Positions 1 through 10,297 of a stretch of DNA of 64,000 bases are shown here, piece by piece. Each line of letters opens with the position of its first letter. The stretch's first letter is position 1. Both the position numbers and the translations under genes were made by a program. Where the stretch lies: the NCBI GenBank assembly GCA_905221605.1, contig CAJNDS010000687.1, forward strand, positions 18,501-82,500, given 5' to 3'. The notes below the pieces were generated by a model. The model was given only the letters and a program-made list of their open reading frames with translations. It searched no databases and was not told the origin of the DNA. This DNA comes from Symbiodinium natans (taxonomy: Eukaryota; Sar; Dinophyceae; Suessiales; Symbiodiniaceae).

Positions 1-9
1 TTTAGGGTC

Positions 10-81
10 TTGCGGCCTCTGTAGCGTCTGCAGATTCTGGAGGAAGAACTTGGACACAAGCGAGACGGCCTCTCGGACAAC
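10..81 (-). CDS. Exon, model H (second exon)
   Basis: Twenty-four open codons, nearly all ending in G or C, reading VVREAVSLVSKFFLQNLQTL and on. The acceptor is CCCCCGAG after a C-rich tract. It starts in phase 0 and so joins the exon at 231-298, which ends in phase 0. The donor side at the window edge is unclear. Product not recognised; probably an alpha-helical stretch. Confidence 0.5.
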
Positions 82-230
82 CTCGGGGGGGGGGGGGGGA
101 GTTTAACCGGGCGATTTCGAGGGTTTAGGGTTTAGGCTTTAGGGTTTCGGGGGCGCTCCATTGAACATGAAGGGTGACGTAGCACATGGCTTCCTCACAA
201 GCCCATGACTCGGGCAAACATGCCTCATAC

Positions 231-298
231 CCAAAGCTCGACCACCTCGAAGCCCGAACTGACCATGGAGGGAGGCTGCCCCGGTGGGAATAACGCAG
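231..298 (-). CDS. Exon, model H (first visible exon)
   Basis: 68 bp, two bases plus 22 codons, ending SSGFEVVELW. Acceptor CTGTCCTAG and donor GTATGA are in place. A competing frame is also open through this island. Product not recognised. Confidence 0.45.
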
Positions 299-627
299 CT
301 AGGACAGCCATTCGGAACTTAGGGTTTAGGGTTTAGGGTTTAGGGTTTAGGGTTTAGGGTTGAAAGATAGATCACGCAATGCAGGATCCCAGATACTTTT
401 TCTGCCTCTTCCCGAGGGCCGGGCTGTCAAGGGTGCCCCTGATGTAACAGGACCCGTCAGAACAGACACCTCAGCGGCTCTGCTTCAAGGCATCAGGTGC
501 TTATGGCTTAATTAAGGTGAGGAATCGTGCCGGGTGCTCTTTGCAACAGGTCTGGTGCATGCGCAGAAGCAGGCCGCTCGCGAAGCGAACATGCACAAGC
601 CGCACCGTCATCTGTTCTTTGCTTGTA

Positions 628-772
628 TTACAGGCCACTGCGCCTGGCATCAGCTGCGGTCGGGGCTAAGGTCAAAAGGGTTTGGAGCAAGGGCGTCTGA
701 GCAAACTGGACCGGAGATCTCTGTTCTGGGCATCTGGCGAGCTTTTCCAGCACGGACCTGTCGATGCCACGG
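628..772 (-). CDS. Exon, model I, ending in a stop
   Basis: The acceptor is GGTACAATTTCAG. One base plus 47 codons are open to a TAA, including IDRSVLEKLARC and ending in TAADARRSGL. The first base completes the split codon left by the exon at 1,049-1,108. Not recognised. A different minus frame across 509-611 is also open, so the gene could continue. Confidence 0.45.
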
Positions 773-1048
773 CTGAAATTGTACCCATGCTGAGGGTTTA
801 CGAGAATAAGGGACCCCCTAAAATAGAACGCCCCAAATAGCAGGATCCCCTTAAAAGGAGCACCCAGTAAGGTAGTTACCCGTATTATGGTGCACGCCCT
901 GCACGCAACCTGGTAATGCCTAAGATTCTCGTCAGTCTGCGCTTGCCCCCTAAACCGTAAACCGTAAACCGCCCTAAACCCCAAACCCAAAGCCCTAACT
1001 GTGCAGCGCAACCTTGCAGCGACACGAATAAAAAGGGGCGTGGCAAAC

Positions 1049-1108
1049 CTGCACGTATCCCACCCGGGTTGCAATGGGACGCTACCGAAACTACGGAAAC
1101 TACGCATC
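1049..1108 (-). CDS. Exon, model I, with possible start codon
   Basis: 60 bp between acceptor CCATAGCAG and donor GTTTGC. It contains an ATG followed by RSFRSFGSVPLQPGWDTC. It ends with two bases of a codon, which fit the single leading base at 772. If the ATG is the true start, the joined product is a small basic protein of about 66 residues. Confidence 0.4.
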
Positions 1109-1447
1109 CTGCTATGGCCCCCAAAACCCTAAGCCCTAAAAGCCCTAAAAGCCCTGCGAAAAACCGCGTAGCCTCATCTCCTCATCTCCTGTTTTTGAAA
1201 CCTTGGGACCCTAAACCCTGAGCGCTGAACCCTAAGCCCAAAACCGCCAACCCTGAACTCTGAATCCTACTCCCAAAACCCTAAACCCTCATCCCCCTCA
1301 ACCCTAAACCCTGAAGCCTCAACCTCAAGCCCGAAACCCTAAACCCTACACCCTAAACCCCTAAGCCCAACCCGTTTTGTGGCCCCAACCCAGACCCTGC
1401 CTCGCCCAGAAAGGCCCATGGTTGCCGGCAGCTAGGAGCGACCTTAC

Positions 1448-1484
1448 CCGCAGGAGGAGCCCAGTTGTGGAAGATGCCAAAGTT
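1448..1484 (-). CDS. Short exon with strong donor
   Basis: Codons reading NFGIFHNWAPPA lead into a GTAAGG donor. The 5' side runs straight into CCCTAAACTCAAC, and no AG is visible, so the acceptor is unclear. The same TCAAC edge precedes another island at 3,835. Confidence 0.4.
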
Positions 1485-1485
1485 G

Positions 1486-1760
1486 AGTTTAGGGTTTAGG
1501 GTTTAGGGTTTAGGGTTTAGGGTTTAGGGTTTAGGGTTTAGGGTTTAGGGTTTAGGGTTTAGGGTTTAGGGTTTAGGGTTTAGGGTTTAGGTTTAGGGTT
1601 TGGGGTTTGGGGTTTGGGGTTTGGGGTTTGGGGTTTGGGGTTTGGGGTTTGGGGTTTGGGGTTTGGGGTTTGGGGTTCAGCCAGGGTTTGGGGTCTAGGG
1701 TTTGGGGTTCAGGGTTTGGGGTTTCGGGTTGGATTTCGGGTTTGGGTTTTGGAATTATAG
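1486..1760 (+). repeat. TTTAGGG array passing into GGGTTTG array
   Basis: About 15 TTTAGGG units give way to a homogeneous run of GGGTTTG (TTTGGGG) units and then to mixed variants. Reading frames inside it are artefacts of the 7-mer. Confidence 0.95.
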
Positions 1761-1785
1761 TGGTTTGGGGCTTTATAAAAAAGAC

Positions 1786-1853
1786 CTCAAAGTAGTCTTT
1801 GGCCTGTTCCTTTGTTGCGGTGTCTCGCGCCTCTTGGGTATACATGTCGCGAG
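1786..1853 (-). CDS. Exon, hydrophilic helix
   Basis: 68 bp: two bases plus 22 codons including MYTQEARDTATKEQAKDYFE. Acceptor GGTGAACTGAG and donor GTCTTT. The charged composition and aligned splice sites favour coding. Unrecognised. Confidence 0.5.
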
Positions 1854-2099
1854 CTCAGTTCACCAAGGCCTTTACCCCAAAACCCTAAACCCTAAACCCT
1901 AAACCCGAAACCGGAAACCGGTGAGGGTCTAAGGGTTGCAGGCTTCCGGTCGTACAGTTTCGGGTTTTCAGGGGCTCTTAGTGGCCCGCGCGAAGACTGG
2001 TCAACAGCCCTTCAGATCAGGAGCATGTGGGCCTCTGGCGGAACACGGGCGTGCAGAAGCGACTGCTTCCTTGGCCCAGGCCATATTCAAGGGGTCTAG

Positions 2100-3330
2100 G
2101 GCTTAGGGTTTAGGGTTTCGGGTTTAGTATCTAGGGCTTGAAAGAGCAGGCACACAACAAAACAGGTGGCAAATGTTCCAGTCAGGAGTCAAAAGCGGCA
2201 GTACCTGGAGGTCCGGTTCTTCGGTGTTGGGCCGGCCGACGGCGGGCCTGCGCGCAAGGATTGGTCATGGCCCCCGCACAGATTTAACCGGCAAAGCATA
2301 AAGTATCTTACAGGATGAGGCCTCCCAAAACCTCCTAAATCTCCCCACATGTAGAAGCCGTTTTTATCGGAACACCCCAACAAAAACACATGAACCCTAA
2401 ACGCCCTAAACCCTACACTCCAGTAGGTACCCCAATTTCGGGAAAGCGCCCCAGGGGGGTGGCCCTGATGTCATTGGGGCAGGAGGGCGACTCTGCGAGG
2501 TTTTGGGCAGGCATGGGCATGGCTCTAGCAAGTTTAGGGTTAGGGGTTTAGGGTTTAGGGTTCAAGAGTTAGGGTTCAGGGTTTAGGGACCCTAAGCCAA
2601 AAAAACGTACATGCACTTAAGCCCCTAGAAACCTCTCAAGCCCTCCAAAAGCCCCTCAAAAAACAACCAACTGCCGGCTGAGTCCCGCACCCAACAAAGT
2701 TTACCATGGCAACGGCGACCCGGGACCTGGCGAGGGTTTAGGGTGTAGGGTTTAGGGTTTAGGGTTTAGAGTCTAGAGGTGTCTTCTCTAAAGGAGAGCT
2801 TTAGGGCAAGGCTTGCTCGGGATGATTTGGGCTTATCAAAGCTTCTTCGGATCCAGAGTTTGGGAGCCAAAGAGTCTGGTGCCTAGCGTTGGCTTTAGAA
2901 GGCCCTACTTAAGGCTTTCTGGGGAGGATGTACACTTTGAGTTATATAGGGGGATTAGAGTATCCCAAAAGTGCAAGGTGTGCTCGCTCAGCTACTAAGA
3001 ATTTGTTTCAGGCTTTAGGTTTCAGGCGCTTTCTGGGGCTCCGTGTTCGGAAGGTAGCCTCCATGATCTTCCCACCTGGACCACTTCTGCCTACCCGAGA
3101 CCCCCCGTCCGAAATTCACCGTCATGAGAAAACAAACCCCGAAATTCCCCCCCGGACCCCAAACCCTAAACCATGTAGCCCCTAAAAACCCGAAACCCTG
3201 AACTCCTGAAACCCCGAAATTGCGCGAAACTCCCAAACCCAAAGCCCCAAACCCTGAGTCCCAGAACTCGCAACCCTGAAATCCCCCCTCCGCCCCCTTC
3301 GCAAAAAAAACAATTAATAATATCAACCCA
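2100..3330. other. Spacer or intron without a supported gene
   Basis: Scattered single TTTAGGG and CCCTAAA copies surround mixed sequence. Around 2,310-2,385 and 2,810-2,990 are stretches resembling the short inverted-repeat elements seen elsewhere. I see no reading frame with good splice sites. Confidence 0.5.
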
Positions 3331-3768
3331 AAACCCCAAAACCCCAAAACCCCCAAACCCCAAAAACCCCAAAAAGCCCAAAACCCCCAAAACCCAAAAC
3401 CCCCAAAACCCCCAAAACCCCCAAAAGCCCCAAAACCCCCAAAACCCCCCAAAACCCCCAAAACGCCAAACCCCCCAAATCCCCAAAACCCCCCCAAATC
3501 CCCAAAACCCCCCCCAAATCCCCAAACCCCCCAAACCCCAAAACCCCCAAACCCCCAAAACCCCGAAAACCCCCAAAACCCCCAAAACCCCAAACCCCAA
3601 AACCCCAAAACCCCAGCACCCCAAAACCCCCCAAAACCCCCCCAAAAAAACCCCAAAACCCCCCCAAAAAACCCCAAAACCCTAAAACCCCAAAACCCCC
3701 AAAACCCCCAAAACCCCCAAAACCCCCAAACCCCCAAAACCCCCAAAACCCCAAACCCTAAACCCTTT
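3331..3768. repeat. CCCCAAAA-type tract
   Basis: Over 400 bp of C3-7 A3-7 units, mainly CCCCAAAA and CCCCCAAAA, ending in normal CCCTAAACCC. It looks like a telomere repeat that lost its T and varies in C and A number. Gly/Trp/Phe-rich reading frames on the minus strand are only translations of the repeat. Confidence 0.9.
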
Positions 3769-3787
3769 GAAGTGGCGCCGGCCCTAC

Positions 3788-3819
3788 CAGGCCGCGGCTT
3801 TCGCGGCCCGATCCAGGTC
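3788..3819 (-). CDS. Micro-exon
   Basis: 32 bp, ten codons DLDRAAKAAA plus two bases, between acceptor GGGGCTGAG and donor GTAGGG. Codons are GC-ending. Short, so support rests on the splice sites. Confidence 0.45.
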
Positions 3820-3995
3820 CTCAGCCCCAAAGTTGAGTTTAGGGTTTGGGGTTTCGGGTTTAGGGTTTGGGGTTTCGGGTGTGGGGTTTAGGGCTTAGGG
3901 TTTAGGATTTAGGGTTTGGGGTTTAGGGTTTGCGGTGTGGGGTTTGGGGTTTACGGTTTACGGTTTTAGGGTTTAGGACCCAAAGTTAAGTTTAG

Positions 3996-4125
3996 GGTTT
4001 GTTGATGGGAGCCTGGAAGAAACACCCAAAAGCCGGAGTCCGAAGATGTGTTCGCTGACAAAGCGCCTTCTGATTCAGAGCTGGGGCGGAGTTCCACTTT
4101 GGATGTTGGATGCTGCGGTTCGGGC
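3996..4125 (+). CDS. Exon-like island, plus strand
   Basis: About 40 open codons with GC-ending bias, including PKMCSLTKRLLIQSWGGVPL, after GATGGGAG. A second plus frame is also open. No clear donor. Isolated, so low confidence. Confidence 0.3.
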
Positions 4126-4404
4126 ATAGGCCCAGGGTTCGGGTTTCGGGTTTCGAGTTTAAGGTTTAGCCACCATGGCCGCTTTTTTTGGAATACTAAA
4201 CCTTACCCTAAACCCTAAACCCTATCCCTAAACCTTCAACCACAAGAAGCACATGTGTGGGCTGAAGAGCTCGATGAATGCAATGGATGATCGTTGATGT
4301 GAGCTCTCTGGCCTCTTCTTGTGTGCCGGGCTAGGATACAGGGTTTAGGGTTTAGGGTTTAGGGTTTAGGGTTTAGGGTTTAGGGTTTATAGGGTTTATA
4401 GGGT

Positions 4405-4590
4405 TTAGGGTGCGAGGATTCCTTGTACATTCCAATCGATCTGTGTCCCGTTGTAGGGCCCTGCTCCAATGTGCTATCAAGGTCAGCTGAGGACGACGCC
4501 TGGTCATTAGCACAAGGGCCTGGGCTGCTGTGGACAAGACTCCGGCAAGTCCTGAACCCGTCAGCCCTTTAAAGCAACTTTGCAGAAGGA
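4405..4590 (-). CDS. Exon-like open frame
   Basis: About 60 open codons with GC-ending bias, including LAGVLSTAAQALVLMTRRR, after acceptor CAAGACAG. The frame runs into the 4,340-4,400 TTTAGGG block. Unrecognised. Confidence 0.35.
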
Positions 4591-4891
4591 AGTCTCTGTC
4601 TTGGGTTATACTTCCATGGGGTGAAGAGCTCGACTTTCCTACACGCAAGCCTCATGCCTTGAGGTTTAGGGTCGAGGGATTGGGGGCCTGAAGCTCCAAA
4701 CTCTAAAGCGCAAGAAGCCAGAGCCAGGACCTCAAATGGTTGAATCCTTATACGCCATGTAAATCAAGGGACCCTCAAAAAGCAGCCCAGTAAGCACGTC
4801 TTTCCGCATGGATGAACAGGGCCAGTTTAGGGTTTCGCGCTTATGGTTCGGGGATTCGGGCTTAGGGTTTGCCCCCCCCCCCCCCCCGCCC

Positions 4892-4972
4892 CAATATGAG
4901 TGAAAGGATGCCAGCAAACATGTTGGGGAGCCAACTCGCGCCCGTGACAGCCGCAGCATCGCCAGAGCAGTC
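4892..4972 (-). CDS. Exon, possible membrane segment
   Basis: After acceptor CCCCTCATACCAG, codons read DCSGDAAAVTGASWLPNMFA and then a hydrophobic GILSLIL. Strong GC-ending bias. The donor is unclear because a C/G tract follows. Confidence 0.5.
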
Positions 4973-5055
4973 CTGGTATGAGGGGTTTAGGGTTTCGGGT
5001 TTAGGGTTCAGGGTTTAGGGTTCAGGGTTTAGGGTTTCGGGTTTAGGGCTGCCAC

Positions 5056-5127
5056 GGCTTCCCCCGACTTCTGTAAACCGGCAGCATGCACTTCCCAGCG
5101 CTCCTCCTGGAGATCGTTCGGCTCATC
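5056..5127 (-). CDS. Exon, acidic helix
   Basis: Acceptor AAAGCTTAG, then codons DEPNDLQEERWEVHAAGLQK and SGEA, donor GTGGCA. Almost every codon ends in G or C. Unrecognised. Confidence 0.55.
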
Positions 5128-5209
5128 CTAAGCTTTCAGACATGTGGCCCCGAAACCCTAAACCCTAAACCCTCAACTTGTGGGCTGGAGGATGTCTAGT
5201 TTTGAAGGT

Positions 5210-5262
5210 TGCGCACATCATGAGCAAACCCTTCTGTGCACTTGCACACGGGGCAGTTTCGG
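5210..5262 (-). CDS. Exon-like, CxxCxC motif
   Basis: Minus frame reads CPVCKCTEGFAHDVRNLQN and then TAG. The clustered cysteines suggest metal binding, but the piece is too short to name. Acceptor not clear. Confidence 0.4.
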
Positions 5263-5475
5263 GTTTGGGGTTTAGAGTTTAGGGTTTACGGTTAAATCTA
5301 GTCGCCTTTCTTTTTTTGGGGGGGGAGGGGGGGGGGGGGGAGGAGGGGGGGGGAGGAGGGGGTTCCGCCTGATACGTTGTTCCGTATTCTCACAGGAACC
5401 CCCAAAAAAAATCATGTTGTGGAGAACTGTCCATATGCAAGAAACACGAAATCCCTAAACCCTAATCCCCAATCC

Positions 5476-5566
5476 CGTTGCGCATTGGGCCCCCTGGCCC
5501 GCGCGTACTCCGCCGCAGTCTGCGGGCGGGCGAGATTGCGCAGGAGCGTCCTGGTCAGGGGCTTGC
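5476..5566 (-). CDS. Exon, basic
   Basis: About 30 codons, nearly all GC-ending, including SKPLTRTLLRNLARPQTAAE, directly after an A/T-rich run in CCCACAGTCCC context. Unrecognised. Confidence 0.5.
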
Positions 5567-5972
5567 TCAAAAAAAACCCACAGTCCCTTTTGGGGTTTAG
5601 GGTATGGGGTTAGGGTTCAGGGTTTGACCTCTTTGAAGGAATCGCAAAACATGTACACAAGGACTAATTCATTCAAAAAAACCCCAGTAGAACTGTGTTA
5701 TCCCATTGGCAGGCGGAACGCAAGGTCACGATCTGAATATGGGGTACTTGGCATCATAGGAACCTCACAGGAACCTCACCAAAGGGCACCCCCTGGAAGC
5801 CCCCCCATATGCACCCTCTTTGGGTCAATATCAGCGTCTTCCCGATTGTCTATAACTTAGACCAACCTAAACCCTAAACCCTCAACCCCAACCCCTAAAC
5901 CCTATATAACCCTAAACCAACCCTAATCTCTAAACCCTAAACCCTAAACCCTAAACCCTAAACGTGGTTCAC

Positions 5973-6041
5973 GGGTAGCCTGTAGGCGTAGAGAAGCAGC
6001 CGGATGGAGCCGGCCCCACGATTCCCAGCCATCTCCTGCGC
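5973..6041 (-). CDS. Exon, phase 0-0
   Basis: 23 codons, AQEMAGNRGAGSIRLLLYAY plus RLP, between acceptor CACGGACGAG and donor GTGAAC. Strong GC-ending codons. The island is bounded by CCCTAAA on its left and a TA microsatellite on its right. Confidence 0.55.
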
Positions 6042-6060
6042 CTCGTCCGTGCAGGGCGTG

Positions 6061-6061
6061 A

Positions 6062-6096
<35 letters not shown>

Positions 6097-6102
6097 CATA
6101 CG
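6061..6102. repeat. TA microsatellite
   Basis: Alternating TA with two ATG/CAT interruptions, within an intron. Palindromic by nature. Confidence 0.9.
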
Positions 6103-6354
6103 TAACATATGGTTCATGTGGTATAACGTTTCGCATTGTAGCCGGATTCCCATATGAGGTCAACATCTAGACCCAAGAGTAACCTAGGAATAAAAAAAGT
6201 GCCCTTCTTTGGTTTGCAGAGGCGTATAAGGGAACCTAAAACCCAAAAAGTGGAATAAGGGCCTACTCTGGGTTCTAGCCCTAAACCCTAAACCCCAAAC
6301 CCCAAACGCCAAACCCTAAACCCTAGACCCTAGACTAGCCCTAGACAAGATCCT

Positions 6355-6420
6355 CCCCCCGCGTGCGTGCACGGAGGCGCCGGGGCTCCAGCCAAAGTCG
6401 TCAGCTCGGAGAGCACCCAC
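6355..6420 (-). CDS. Exon-like
   Basis: Acceptor GCCGCCCCTAG, then VGALRADDFGWSPGASVHAR. GC-ending codons; the donor may be a non-canonical GA. The same VG(A/V) start after a CAG or TAG recurs at 12,023 and 12,199. Confidence 0.45.
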
Positions 6421-6932
6421 CTAGGGGCGGCCCATGTGAAAGCTTCCTAGAACAAGGTTTAGGGTTAAGTTTAGTGTTTAGAATTTAGAGTTTAGGGTTT
6501 AGGGTACCCCTTAATGTACCCCCAAGCGATACAAAATGCAGCCATCCTTGTTGTAGGAATCGCATCCCCCCCCAAAAGAAGAAGGGTGCTTACTTAGGAT
6601 TCACTTAGGATTCCAGGTGTGCGATCCTCTCTGTCTTTGCTCTCGGCGAACCGCGCCCTCTCTCTATGCACACACTAAACGCTCTGCACTCAAGGCTTAG
6701 GAAGCCGAGGGGGCTCGCCCACGATGGGCCCCTTCTGCTGGGACCCTTTGCTGGTACCCGGACCCTGAAGCCCGGACCCCTCAAAGCTCTGAGAACCCCA
6801 AAATCTGGCAAATCCTGGGGTCATTTCTGCCTGAAAAGCCCTCTCAACCCCGGGATGGGGGAAGCATTTTGGAAGCAGCTTCGCCCTCTCGCACAAACCG
6901 AACCCCAAACCCCAACTCCTAAACCCGAAGAC

Positions 6933-7025
6933 CCTGCTGCAGCTCGGAAAGGCACCCCCAGAAAGAGTTGGCTTCGGAGTCGCTGGGGCTGCCTGACTGC
7001 GCAGAGGCTCGGTGTTCAGCAACAT
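6933..7025 (-). CDS. Exon, Ser/Glu-rich
   Basis: Codons VAEHRASAQSGSPSDSEANS, then FWGCLSELQQ, end at a GTCTTC donor. The opposite strand holds a 120-codon ATG frame (6,666-7,028) with weaker codon bias, so strand is not fully settled. Confidence 0.5.
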
Positions 7026-7103
7026 TAGGGGCTGATGGGGTTTAGGGTTTAGGGTTTAGGGTTTAGGGTTTAGGGTTTAGGGTTTAGGGTTTAGGGTTTA
7101 GGA

Positions 7104-7152
7104 TAAGCATCTACGGCCCCTTCCAGATAACAGATGGCTGGCCCACCAAGCT
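7104..7152 (-). CDS. Exon with textbook acceptor
   Basis: A pyrimidine-rich acceptor ending CTTCCACAG precedes codons LGGPAICYLEGAVDAY. The donor lies in the TTTAGGG block on the left. Unrecognised. Confidence 0.5.
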
Positions 7153-7194
7153 CTGTGGAAGATGAAGGAAGTGTGACAGTCACTATCGTGGGTT

Positions 7195-7379
7195 CCCCTA
7201 CTACCCCCCTCTAAACCCTAAACCCTAAACCCTAAACCCTAAACCCTAAACCCTAAACCCTAAACCCCAAACCCTACGTCCCCCCCGTAACAAAGGCTAT
7301 TCGGGGATAATTAAGGCGAACTAAGGCTCTTTAAGGGGGGAAACCTAGGGAGGGCAGTACAGAGGGGGGCTAGTAGGGA
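7195..7379. repeat. Inverted repeat enclosing a CCCTAAA array
   Basis: CCCTACTACCCCCCTCT at the left is repeated inverted as AGAGGGGGGCTAGTAGGG at the right. Between them lie eight CCCTAAA units and an AT-richer spacer. This is a MITE-like unit with a telomere block inside it. Confidence 0.6.
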
Positions 7380-7481
7380 AACCCATGGCACTGGCCAACT
7401 CCAGTTTAACAAGTACAATTTGTTTGTATCTTGGATATTTTAAGGTTGGACCCTTGATGTTCAGTGTTGGGGGAACACCCT

Positions 7482-7626
7482 AAACCCTAAACCCTAAACC
7501 CTAAACCCTAAACCCTAAACCCTAAACCCTAAACCCTAAACCCTAAACCCTAAACCCTAAACCCTAAACCCTGAACCCTGAACCCTGAACCCTGAACCCT
7601 GAACCCTGAACCCTGAACCCTGAACC
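7482..7626 (-). repeat. CCCTAAA array passing into CCCTGAA
   Basis: About 13 CCCTAAA units are followed by about eight CCCTGAA units. The clean switch of one base suggests block-wise homogenisation. Confidence 0.95.
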
Positions 7627-7738
7627 TTTTTTGAAGATCCTTAAGGTAGTATAAGAGACATGATAGGAGTACATAAAGGGGAACCTTTCGGGGGTACAAC
7701 CTTAGTTGTAAGAGTCTGAATCCCTTGAGAACCCCGAG

Positions 7739-7838
7739 CGTGCAACCGGCATGTCATCATGGATTTCCACCTGCACCCTCCTCACCCGCCGCGTCTCCGT
7801 CGTGAAGCTGCGGATGGGCAAGAAGCCAAACCTGAAGG
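7739..7838 (+). CDS. Exon, plus strand
   Basis: 100 bp, 33 codons plus one base, including STCTLLTRRVSVVKLRMGKK. Acceptor AACCCCGAG; donor GTTTAG is the first unit of the adjacent TTTAGGG block. Codon bias supports this frame. Confidence 0.5.
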
Positions 7839-8819
7839 GTTTAGGGTTTAGGGTTTAGGGTCTAGGGTCTAGGGTTTAGGGTTTAGGGTTAGGGTTTAGG
7901 TTTAGGGCTCTTTCACGAGCTTGGGCCTTTCCAGTTTGACCTTGGCAACCCTGAGCAAAAAACCCTATTGGGGGCTCCAGCGACGACAACAAATCATCCC
8001 GAGTCCCAACGGTTTTAGCACCCTAAACCCATTTCGCTAAACCCTAAATAAACCCTAAACGCTCAGCACCCTAAGCCCTAAACCCCAAACCCTAAACCCT
8101 AAACCCTGCACCCAATCATTGTCGATAGCACGCTGGGTATGGCTCATGGGCGCATGCCAGGGGCCACGACTAGTCCTCTCCGCCAAACCAGGAGCTGCAC
8201 CGTCTCCACCTCACAGAAGCTTTTAGGGGTCAAACGGTTTAGGGCTTAGGGTTTCACCCTAGACCCTATACCCTAAACCTAATCCTAAACGCTAAACTCT
8301 GAAACCAGTTTCAAAAGATTTGCCATGGAACCTCACCCTTAAAAAAAGGAAGTAAGTGCCCCGTCTGGTGGGACAGATGTGACAAATAGGAGGTTTCTTG
8401 TCAAGTTGGGTTCCTGCTATATACAACTCTTTCGGCTGCCTAAGCCCAAACCCTAAAGAAGAGCCCCTTGTTTCAAAACTGTCAGAACTTAAGTGCTTAC
8501 GTTTGAGTGTGGTTGGCTGACATCTGTAGCGTCGTCATGAGCTTCGAACTTGGGAGTTCAAGCGGGGAATGAGATTCAGAATATTTTTTCAGAAACATGT
8601 AGATGACCATGTAGAGGATGAATTGGTGCCGTTGCCGCCGGTAGAAATCATACTTAGAGCAGGCGCAATAGGATTCCCTTATAAGTAGGACCCCATCAAG
8701 GCACCCCCCCATTTTCGGACACCCCCCAGATGTTGCCTGGATCCAGCCGTTTACCAACAGCCAAGTCAACCGGAGCAGTGTAAACAAGGTGTTGGACTAG
8801 GAGTCTTGGAGGGTAAGAG

Positions 8820-8932
8820 TCCCATCCAAAACCCAAACCCTAAACCCCAAAACCCTAAACCCCAAACCCTAAACCCTAAACCCCAAAACCCTAAACCCTA
8901 AACCCCAAACCCTAAACCCTAAACCCCTAAAC
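8820..8932 (-). repeat. CCCTAAA array with CCCCAAA variants
   Basis: About 15 units alternate CCCTAAA and CCCCAAA. The flanks 8,230-8,820 and 8,935-9,390 hold no exon I can support. Confidence 0.9.
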
Positions 8933-9395
8933 CCATGTTGGTTCAGCGTGCTCCATGGGTGTGGTGCTGCCAGCAGTGTTGACTATACGAGCAACAACAC
9001 ACAAGCATCAACGATCGAAGGACACATACCAGCTTGAATCAGAGAGCAGTCTAAATAGGGCTAATCATGATGCCATTATAAGCAATAGTGAGGCAAGTGA
9101 CGGCGATGTCAATGACAGTACAAAATGCAAATGGCAAAACACAGAAAAAGGCGGGTGATAAAGGATAAAACAAGTGTAAAAATACCAGGGGCCCTTGTTG
9201 AATCCCTAAACCCTAAACCCTACACCCTAAGCTCGGTTGTAGGGCCCTTACAGGAAGCAGGGTTAGACAAGTGAGGGTAGCTGGGGAGTCCTACCTGGGG
9301 TCCGAAGGGCGTTTCGGGTTGTCAGGGTTTAGGGTTTAGGGTTTAGGGTTTAGGGTTTAGGGTTGAGGGTTGAAGGTTGAGGGCTTAGGGTTTAG

Positions 9396-9489
9396 CACCC
9401 TGGCCTCCTTGTCCTTGGCACTGGGCCACAGCGCCCTGGAGGAGGTGGGAGCGGCGCGCAACCTGGGAGCTTCGGATGCTGAGATAGTC
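9396..9489 (+). CDS. Exon, plus strand, using TTTAG as acceptor
   Basis: 94 bp, one base plus 31 codons including GHSALEEVGAARNLGASDAE. The acceptor is the last TTTAG of a telomere-like block and the donor is GTATGC. Almost all codons end in G or C. Confidence 0.55.
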
Positions 9490-9771
9490 GTATGCAGTTT
9501 TGGGATTTAGGGTTTATAGGGTTAAGGGTTCAGGGTTAAGGGTCAAGGGTTAAGGATAAAGGATAAGGGTTTAGGGTTTAGGGTTTAGGCAGGAGTTGAC
9601 CTTCTCCCGGCCCCTCCCTCACCAAATCCCAAAGCCTTAAAGCCCCACACACCCCCATACCCATCAACTGATTCTAGGGTTCTTCAGGGAGGGGGTTCAT
9701 GGGGGGTAGGTACCGGGGAGGATTAGGGAACCTTAGGTTACATACCCCCCTTGAACCCCCCTTAGAACCCT

Positions 9772-9888
9772 ATAAACTGAGGATCTTGCAGTAGTTGCAG
9801 CAGCGCCCGCCACAGGTCAGGGAGGCATAGGCTTCGATGGCTGGAAGTCTGCGAAGATCACAACCACGAATCGCAAGGCTTCGGGTCT
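9772..9888 (-). CDS. Exon-like, cysteine-rich C-terminus (strand ambiguous)
   Basis: Minus frame includes LPAIEAYASLTCGGRCCNYC and stops at TAG; the CGGRCCNYC cluster could bind metal. A plus-strand frame with acceptor ATCTTGCAG is equally open, so strand cannot be fixed by eye. Confidence 0.35.
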
Positions 9889-10003
9889 GTAGGGTGTATG
9901 CCTAAACCTGCCTTAGGATGCTGCCAAAAATCACGGCTTGCACAGAGCAACTGGGGTTCCGAGCTTCAAGGCTTGGGGATAGCTGGGCCTCAGGGTTCCT
10001 AGC

Positions 10004-10159
10004 TACTTGAAGGTTCATGGTACTTAGTAACCAACTATAACTGTACTTCTAACTGTACTTATAACTGCACTTATAGCCAGATTAGGGCACTTAAGGGGCT
10101 TATAAGTAGGTTATAAGTACAGATATAATCAGTGAATAAGTACCATGAACCTCCAAGTA
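10004..10159. mobile_element. MITE-like element, family 1
   Basis: Terminal inverted repeats of about 40 bp begin TACTTGAAGGTTCATGGTAC and end in the complement of TACTTGGAGGTTCATGGTAC. Internal bases are AT-rich and non-coding. A second copy is at 62,889-63,033. Both ends carry TA, the likely target duplication, as in Tc1/mariner-type MITEs. The next G after the right end completes an AG that could serve as splice acceptor for 10,161. Confidence 0.8.
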
Positions 10160-10160
10160 G

Positions 10161-10297
10161 GGGTTGGGCTGGACTTTCAAGAACATGGCGGTGCTGGCAC
10201 GTCGGCACGCCCTTCATGTCCCTGCTGCCTCGATCACGAAGTTCCGAACGGCCTTTTCCAAGGAGGCAGGGGCTCTTGATCTAGAGGGCATGCCATG
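10161..10297 (+). CDS. Exon-like after MITE family 1 (strand ambiguous)
   Basis: Plus reading: 45 codons plus two bases, including PAASITKFRTAFSKEAGALD, with acceptor CCAAGTAG at the MITE edge and donor GTAAAC. Minus reading: a frame including APASLEKAVRNFVIEAAGT with its own acceptor CCCTCTAG. One of the two is probably real. Confidence 0.4.

Noticed and set aside
3015-3830. 271-codon Gly/Trp/Phe-rich protein
   Set aside because: Translation of the CCCCAAAA tract; the neighbouring frames give equivalent repeats.
6666-7028. 120-codon plus-strand ORF with ATG
   Set aside because: Codon bias fades in its second half, and the overlapping minus exon (6,933-7,025) has a better donor and bias. 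Probably an antisense shadow.
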